Source: Coptis chinensis
Taxonomy: Eukaryota > Streptophyta > Magnoliopsida > Ranunculales > Ranunculaceae
DNA length: 64,000 bases
NCBI GenBank assembly: GCA_015680905.1
Contig: CM027385.1
Coordinates: 25,426,501 to 25,490,500, forward strand
Reading direction: 5' to 3'
Each line of letters begins with the position of its first letter. Position 1 is the stretch's first letter. The notes under the pieces are model-generated. The model searched no databases and was not told the origin of the DNA. It saw nothing but the letters and a program-made list of their open reading frames with translations. Below, in pieces: positions 57,421 through 64,000 of the stretch. A program made the position numbers and the translations under genes.

Positions 57421-59353
57421 TGTACTTAACGATTCCATTATGTTTTGATAAAATTAGAAACTATTCAATTAGAAAGGCGTCTTTAGGAATATTAGTCTTA
57501 CGCCTTTTAGTGCACAACTCTTTGAGAAACTTAGTATGGTGACGTAATTTTTTAAGTGCTTCAAGAAAGGGTAGGTTTATCGTTAGATTTTTGAAAACTT
57601 CCCTAATCTCGTCAAAGTTTGTATCCCTATTTAACATAGCTAATTTATGAGGAAACAGTGGTCTCTCTCTATATTTAGCGTATGGATCAGCTGGATGTCT
57701 AACCTTTGCTTTCTGTTTCTTAGGTTGTGGTTTAACTGGTACCTCTACAGGGGTAGGCTCTTCAGTTTTTATTAAGGTATCTAGTTCAATCTCCGGTGTA
57801 GGGATAACTGGTGGGGTAACTATAGGCATAGTTACGTTGTTGTCAACCACTCTCCCAGAACGGAGAGTGGTGATGGCATTTAGCTCACCTACGTTTGCAT
57901 TTTCCATACTAGTATTACCGTTCACCTCAAAGGCTGTGTTTGTTGTTTTAGGATTAGCTATTGCTTGACCTGGAAACACACCTTTGGGTTGTACTTTCTC
58001 TTGAGCTAACTGTTTTAAGGAAAGTTGGATGGCTTGTAAAATCTGTTGTTGAGTTTGCATACAGGCATCGAAACGATCCGGTTGCGGAGTAGTATTTGTT
58101 ATAGGTTGTATGATAGGAACTATGTCACGTTGATTATTAATGGGTGGATTTTGATAGTTATTATTTACCGGAACGATACCTCTATTAGTATTATAATTAT
58201 TATTGTTATAATTATTATAATTACCCTGACCTTGTCGTGGTTAAGCTTGGTTGTTATAATTATAATTACCTTGACCTTGTCCTTGACCTTGTCGTGGTCG
58301 GGCTTGGTTATAATTGTTTGCTGGCCTAACATTTTGATTATTAAACCTTGGAGGTGTTACTTGTTGATTATTTCTCCAACTGAAGTTAGGATGTTGTCTC
58401 CAAGGGGCTTTAGGAATAGGAAAACTATTAATCGAGCAAATATTATCTTGTTGTGACTGTTGTTGTTCATAGGCGAGAGGATAATATGAGTTGGGATGCT
58501 CTAGACTCAAACAAAAATTACATGGATTGGAGTTGACATTCATGACAGGGATAGGCGTTTGTTGAACATAAATAGCATCTACCTTTTTAGTTAGAGATTC
58601 GATTAAATTTTTAAGTTTCGGATTGGGTTTCATCTCAAACATACCGGCGGCTTTAACTGTTGTAGAGGAACTAGCAGAACGGGAGAAATCGTCACTACCC
58701 CCTAGTTATTATTATGCTTAGTTTAATCTTCTAAAAATTTATAAGCCTCTGAGGCTCCCTTACTTAGGAAACTACCCCCATTCATTATGTCAAGCACCTC
58801 CTTGTCGTGGTGTAACAATCCTTTGAAAAAGGCACGAACTAGCGTGTCTTTCGCGAGGTTATGGTGTGGACACTCTATAAGTAGATCGGTGAAACGATTC
58901 TGAGCCTCTGAAAATGATTCATTAGGATTCTGTCGAAAGAAATGAATCTTGGAAAGCATTTCATCGGTCTTCAGTGGTGGAAACCTTTAGTTTAATTTGT
59001 TCAGCACCAACCATAGGATGGTGGAATGTAGTAAGGACTTGGTCAATCCTACACATGTGCTGATAAGGCTTTTCATAGTCTAACCCATGAAAAACGGGTA
59101 ACAAATTAAATATATTTGGGGGGATTCGGAAATCCCCCACTGGGTCTAATAGAACGATTCAAGATTTAGGGCTATCGTTCAAGGCTTTGTAAAAGTCAGA
59201 GAGAGGAGACTCTCTTTCTTTAGCCATTACTTCAGGTGGTGTGTGTGGTATATTAGTTAGAGGTGTAGTGAGTGGTATACTAGAAAGGCGTGTTTGTTGA
59301 CGTTGCCGGTTGATTACGTTAGGCATTTTTCTTCGGCCTGACCTTAATCTCAT
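57421..59353 (-). pseudogene. F: gag (broken)
   Basis: Start MRLRSGRRK at 59353. N-terminal frame to 59159 (SPLSDFYKALNDSPKS); frameshifted capsid domain with DTLVRAFFKGLLHHDKEVLDIM at about 58830; zinc-knuckle remnant CNFCLSLEHPNSYY near 58500, in which the last Cys is Tyr; QG- and N-rich stretch to 58241; then the linker frame 58060-57461 with ITTLRSGRVVDN and a conserved LAMLNRDTNFDEIREVFKNL segment. An internal deletion before 58980 removes part of the capsid region (compare E 61430-61680). Confidence 0.82.
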
Positions 59354-60005
59354 GCAAGGTTAAGCCAATCTTAATGAAATGCAACAGCACTTCAAACAAT
59401 CATGATATGCTAGTATGAACCTCTAACAGGAGATGCGAGGTGTGGAAGAAAAGAGTACCTGAATGCTTCCTTGCTTCGCTTATGAGTAGCGTCCTGTTTA
59501 CGCGTGCTCAGTGTATATAACTAGTGAGAACACTGAAAACTATGAAGAAATGGGAATTTGAAACAAACCTGTGGAAATAGGGCAGTTTCAGCAGAGGGCG
59601 CAGGTCGGGATCCGAATAGGCCTAGGTAGGGCGCAGGTAGCGCTCAGGTTCAAGATGGAGTTCCAGGCGCTTGGGCGTAGGTCACGCTTTAATTTAGCCT
59701 TGGTAGGGCGCGGGTCGCGCTTAGGGAAAACCTGGAGGTCCAGGCCCTTCAGCTCGGGGGGCGCTCGTGTTTTGCCTTGGCAAGGTGCGGGTCGCGCTTA
59801 GCCAAAATGTGGAGTTCCAGGCGCTTGGGCGCGGGTGGCGCTCCAATTTAGCCTGCCTAGGGCGCGGGTGGCGCTCCGTGTAATTCTTCGAGGAAAATTT
59901 TTAGTGCTGAAATGGACAACGACAGTGAGAATCAAACAAGGGTGGGTGTGTTATGGGACTTTAGAAAACTAACAATTCTACAGAAAACAATACTAAAGTG
60001 AACTA
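59354..60005 (-). other. F: 5' leader with GC-rich repeats
   Basis: GC-rich cassette at 59585-59880, the clearest example: about five units of GGGCGC.GGT.GCGCT spaced about 50-60 bp apart with TGGAGTTCCAGGCGCTT between them (as written on this strand). TATATACACTGAG at about 59505-59518 (minus), donor-like CAGGTACTC near 59455. Confidence 0.65.
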
Positions 60006-60022
60006 AGATGGCAGTGGTGCCA
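60006..60022 (-). promoter_or_regulatory. F: primer-binding site, tRNA-Asp type
   Basis: TGGCACCACTGCCATCT on the minus strand, two bases from the LTR; two changes from the PBS of A. Confidence 0.75.
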
Positions 60023-60024
60023 TT

Positions 60025-61419
60025 TGATAATAGTGAAATTGATAGTTTTACTAATGAATAAAGTGATGAAACTCTAAACGCAAGTAAAACTAAAACTGAA
60101 TTATACTCGTGATTATCAAAGATTTCTACTCTCGATACTATTGAAGTAGAGTTGGAATAGAAGAATCATTCCACTCCTAGTTCTTTAACATTCAAGTTTC
60201 CTATGACTATCAATCCTACCAAAGTCAATGAGAGTTTTACGAATTATACTACGAAATGCTACATAATACTAAAATTTGAATCTAGAATAAGAATTAGGGG
60301 GGAATTGAATCCACCTTGAATCCAACTTAAGAAACTAGCATAGATTGTTGTAATCCAATTCTTACGTTCTTACGGTAAGAATTAGTCGTTCTAATCCCTA
60401 ATTATACATGGCATCTCTACCAATTCATAACTAAGGCATGTGAGGACGTCCACCCATTTTCATGGCGAATCAATAACCTTCTAGAGTGGAATAGACTCTT
60501 ACAACGATTCTATACTACACAATCAAGTTTTCATCAATGCTTCATCAAACCCCTCTAATGGAGGTTTAGCCTTGATTCATCAAACTATCATTTCCATATG
60601 AAATTGAATAAGGCATACTATAAAGATTCTAACTTTATTAAATTCAACTAAACAATAATTGAAATCTAAATTAACAACTAAGAAATCATTAACGACTAAG
60701 AATTGAAATTAGATCTAAGCAATTGTAAATAACAAAAATCAAAATTATCAAGAACTAACTATTTTATTTATCTAATGAATGATAAACAATGATTCAATAC
60801 TAAAATTAAAACAAGAATAACAACTAATTAATTAATTGAAAAACTAGATCTAGAACTAAGCTTTAATGACTACTTTCTATCCTAAGCTAATTGATCCTTA
60901 AGAGCTAAGTTTTGTGTGTGTAAATGGAGGAGACCAGATCCACATTTTCGTGCATGGGCTGAGGGTCCATGTTTTGGTCCGGAAAATCGAGCCCAAAGCT
61001 CAATTTCTTCAGTCCACAAGGCCCTTTTCAGCTGGCTTTGACTTCAACAAGCTTTTCGTCCACTTCTGCTCCTTTGATTGGGTCATAGTTTAGACCTTTG
61101 GAAAGCTCTTTCCGAGTCGGCCGTTTTGACATAAGGTACGCCCAATTCCAAGGCCTAAGTCTAAAGATATGATCTTTGGAAGTTCTACTGACTTTTGTGT
61201 ACTGTTTCTGCCCGTCTTGGCCTTTAATCCCAGAACTTCTTAGCAACCAACCCTTGCTCCTTTATATCGCCAAAGTGGCATATTTCTACACATAATTGAC
61301 TTCAATGCCTAAAATACATAAAAGCACGTAATTAGCATTAACTCTTATTTATTACTCACATAATTGGTCTAAAAGTATTATTGTTAAGGGGTTAAAACTA
61401 CAATTTTGGGCTCTTATCA
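60025..61419 (-). repeat. F: 5' LTR
   Basis: TGATAAGAGCCC at 61419 to CTATTATCA at 60025 (minus). Inverted repeat TAGTTTTACT/AGTAAAACTA at 60043-60052 and 60083-60092. Confidence 0.93.
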
Positions 61420-61424
61420 CCCCC

Positions 61425-61998
61425 CAATATATTTAATTTGCTACCTGTTTTACATGGGTTAGACCATGAGAAGCCTTATCAATACTTACGTAGGATACAA
61501 GAAGTTATGACAACATTCCATCATCCTAACGCAACACCTGAACAAATAAAGCTAAGGGTGTTTCCGTTCACCCTAGCCGACAAAGCAGCAGCTTGGCTAA
61601 CAGCACAAAAGCCAAACTCTGTCGACACATGGGAAAAACTAGTTGAATTATTTATGGAACAATTTTACCCACCACAGAAAACTATTGAGATGCTATCACA
61701 TATTCATTTCTTTCACCAAAAGCCTCAAGAATCCTTTTCTGAGGCTTGGAATCGTTTCACTGATCTTCTAGTAGAATGTCCCCATCATAATATTGGTAAA
61801 CACACACTAGTTCGTGCCTTCTTCAAAGGCCTATCCCACCACCATAATGAGACTTTTGATATCATGAATGGAGGTAATTTCTTAACTAAAGGACCTACAG
61901 ATGCATATAACTTCTTAGATAATCAATCCAAGAAAAGTAACAACTGGGGAAGCAACGATTATTCCCGCTCCACCCTTTCTTCACCTAAGTTAAGGTAG
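61425..61998 (+). pseudogene. E: gag N-terminal half, part 2 (capsid domain)
   Basis: Continues part 1 in frame after removal of F (RIPP-NIFNLLPVLHGLDHEKPYQYL). A retrotransposon gag domain with LRVFPFTLADKAAAWLTAQK, WEKLVELFMEQFYPP, SFSEAWNRFTDLLVECPHH and TLVRAFFKGLSHH; TAG at 61996-61998. No stop or frameshift, in contrast to the gag of A, D and F, so this truncated gag may have been kept under selection or be younger. It ends just before the zinc-knuckle part, which is absent from E. Confidence 0.85.
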
Positions 61999-64000
61999 CT
62001 AGTATGTTTGACGTAAAACAAGATCCTGAACTTAGAACTTAGAACGCAAATTGTTTGGGGGTGGTATATTTAATTTTAGCACATTGTACCTTCACGTATT
62101 AAAATTGCATATATAAATATCGTAATATAGAACCCATGGGCATTATTGATCTAATTGGGATGCATAATGTAATTAGGTACCTTAATTTTGTGAAATTTCA
62201 CTATTTTGCGGAATTTCGGAAGCTAATCCTATAGGAGCCATGATATGCGCATGCTTGATTTGTGAACGTATAATATTATTTTATTTCTGTTAGAGTCCAC
62301 TTATATCCCAAGTGCTATTTATTATTCCATGTTATCCCCATAAAGGGAGAAACTCATATAGGAGTTGCGTATGTTTATATATATATATATATATATTAGT
62401 ATAGATTAACCTTCTTTTTCAGGTACTCCCATTTACAAGCACATTTCTATGGTATTCTCTATTGTTTATTTTCATTCTATACTTTAGGGACAAAGCATGA
62501 TTCTTTTTGGGGGTAGGATAGGAACACGTTGTAAATATTTAAACACATATTAGGTTGTATATTATGTATTATTTGTTATATAAAAATTAGAAATTAGAAA
62601 AATCATAAATATAGTTTATACTATGCACTTAGTGATAATGGTATTATTCCCTACTCCATGATGATATTAGTCTAGAAATCTCACGTAATACTTGAATTAG
62701 GATTTAATTTTTGAAACTTAGATTAATATGTAGTAAATAGTCATTGCATCTTTTCATGAACATCTTGCATGAGCATCTATGATTGTACTAGGCAGTATTT
62801 TTCTGAGACCTAGGTTAGAGTACTTAATACATATCCTGTGAGCATCTATCCTAAAAGCCTCATAAGAGTGAAATATCTGAGTGATGACACAAAGGAAAAA
62901 TAAAATCCGAGTAGAGAAATCACACATCCACTTGCTTGATCACCATACCATATCCTAAGTGAGAATTTAGGCCCTCTTTGGATCGATATAGCAAGAAATT
63001 CCAACCTAAGTATATTTTTCTATAGTCGCCCCACTCAGCCTTTTAACAAACCACAAATCCTTTACCCAATAAAACCAAATAAAAAAAATAAAATCAGTCT
63101 ACCTATCTGGATAAGTCTGGGAAATAGGATGAGTGAAGAAAAAAGAAGAGAAAAACTTGTGTAAACAAAAATTAGTTAGTTGCTTCAAAAGAAAAAAAAA
63201 TAGAAAAAGAAAAGAAAAAGTTAGAACTCCAAAAAATAGAATCAAAAGAGTTAAAAGGCAAAACAGAAGGGCTAAGGATGGAAGCAAAGTGTAGAAGCAA
63301 AGTAAGAACAAAGGTTTCTCTAGTTACATATTTTGAAGACCCGATTATCTCAGACTTGCCTTTTTGATTATCCATTTCCTTCCTTCTTTAACCAACACAT
63401 ACGCCTCGTATCACCTAATAAAGACCTCTAGCTCAATTAAGAATAGGTTGGTGTGATAGTAAGTGGTAGATGTGTTTGATCGACCTCGGTTTTCTTGTAT
63501 TGTTATTGAGATTGTGCGGAAATGTGTGCCCACTGCAGACTGGAGTTAGCAAACTTGAGTGGAAAAATCATAGTGTTATGTGTCTTGACATATTTCTTGT
63601 GAGAACTTACTTAGGCACTCTACCCAAAAGTTTTAGAAACGGACCTACCATTGCATTTCCTAGCATAGTTCTTTGTATAGTTGTTTATCTTAAGATGATT
63701 TGATTATCATGCATGTATTAATTTTGGAGTTAGATTGATGATTCTTGTTTAAATGCTAGTGTGATGTATAGACTCTGAGATGAAATTAGTGGACAATTAC
63801 TTTTATTTCTAGTCGTTGTAGTAAAAATGAAGTTTATGAGTATCTTCTTAGGAAAACTCTCATGAGGCTATGACTCGTCTACTAGGGAATTCCTAGTAGT
63901 TTAAGACCTTATTGCATATGGTCAGTGCAATCGCACTCCGCAAAACGAGATTAGTTAGGACCACATTTTTGGCTATTTATCTGTTTTTATTTCTCATTTT
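61999..64000 (+). other. E: 3' spacer
   Basis: Non-coding; follows gag directly. PPT-like TTTGGGGGTGG at about 62049-62059 and TTTTTGGGGGTAGG near 62503-62516, (TA)n at 62376-62396, acceptor-like CTTTTTCAG ending at 62422. Aligns in blocks with 17600-19380 of C up to the window end; PPT and LTR should follow outside. Confidence 0.65.

Larger units (their letters stand above)
46906..61419 (-). mobile_element. LTR retrotransposon F, full-length autonomous form (decayed)
   Basis: 14514 bp, minus strand, TSD CCCCC (46901-46905 and 61420-61424). LTRs of 1393 and 1395 bp with several percent divergence. Contains gag, protease, RT, RNase H, integrase, ORF1, ORF2, PPT and PBS, the complete set for the family, in the order gag-PR-RT-RH-IN-ORF1-ORF2. 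Stops and frameshifts occur in gag, at RT/RNase H, in integrase and in both accessory ORFs. Confidence 0.94.
46232..64000 (+). mobile_element. LTR retrotransposon E, gag-only relative, incomplete
   Basis: Plus strand. Leader from 46232 (with GTGACCCGCGCGCC, the GC-rich motif), gag at 46661-46905 and 61425-61998, then directly a 3' spacer homologous to the 3' spacers of B, C, D and F, running to the window end about where PPT and LTR would be expected. The 5' LTR is not seen; it may lie left of the nested insertions. Diverged from the other copies in leader and spacer. Element F is inserted in its gag. Confidence 0.75.

Noticed and set aside
62376..62396. (TA)n run
   Set aside because: Ordinary microsatellite in an AT-rich spacer.
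63099..63375. Minus-strand hydrophobic open frames near the right edge
   Set aside because: They lie in the A-rich part of the conserved 3' spacer, where all copies give similar meaningless frames.

Overview
The window is plant nuclear DNA made entirely of transposable elements nested inside one another. I see no intact host gene, rRNA or tRNA. The repeat types point to a large, repeat-rich flowering-plant genome, probably a dicot: Athila-like Ty3/gypsy elements with a tRNA-Asp-type primer site, an L1-type LINE with RNase H, a CACTA transposon, and a plant-type restriction-like-endonuclease retroelement. I cannot name the species.

Layout. Left part: element A (minus strand, running off the left edge, 5' LTR ending at 8279) sits in the RNase H region of element B (plus strand, 8280-26089, its 5' half outside the window). 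Element C (11825-20867, TSD AGCAG) sits in accessory ORF1 of B. Middle: the 3' LTR of B lies just upstream of a pseudogene of a retroelement with a restriction-like endonuclease (26203-28299, continuing at 46053-46231). That pseudogene is split by an L1 LINE (28300-30249 and 45337-46039, 13-bp TSD). The LINE is split by a CACTA transposon (30250-45333, TSD CAT). The CACTA carries intron-bearing fragments of a phospholipase D zeta gene and is split in turn by LTR element D (33455-42802, minus, TSD CCTAT) inside a captured intron. Right part: a gag-only element E (46232 to the right edge) is split inside its gag by element F (46906-61419, minus, TSD CCCCC). Deleting each insertion restores a continuous host reading frame or homologous sequence, so the nesting order is well supported.

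A, B, C, D and F belong to one LTR family; E is a diverged relative. The full form (F, and B as far as it is visible) is LTR, PBS, leader, gag, protease, RT, RNase H, integrase, ORF1, ORF2, a long 3' spacer, polypurine tract, LTR. A keeps gag and protease but has an unrelated domain X in place of RT to integrase. C and D lack protease, pol and ORF1 with the same junction, and keep gag parts, X and ORF2. E keeps only the N-terminal half of gag. The family shows recurring non-coding signals: a conserved TATA box before ORF2, a GC-rich repeat cassette before both gag and ORF2, a PPT-like motif after nearly every module, conserved splice-site-like sequences, and a hairpin in the LTR end next to the PBS. 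ORF1 and ORF2 look like diverged copies of each other. All copies carry stops or frameshifts; B ORF2 is the best preserved reading frame.
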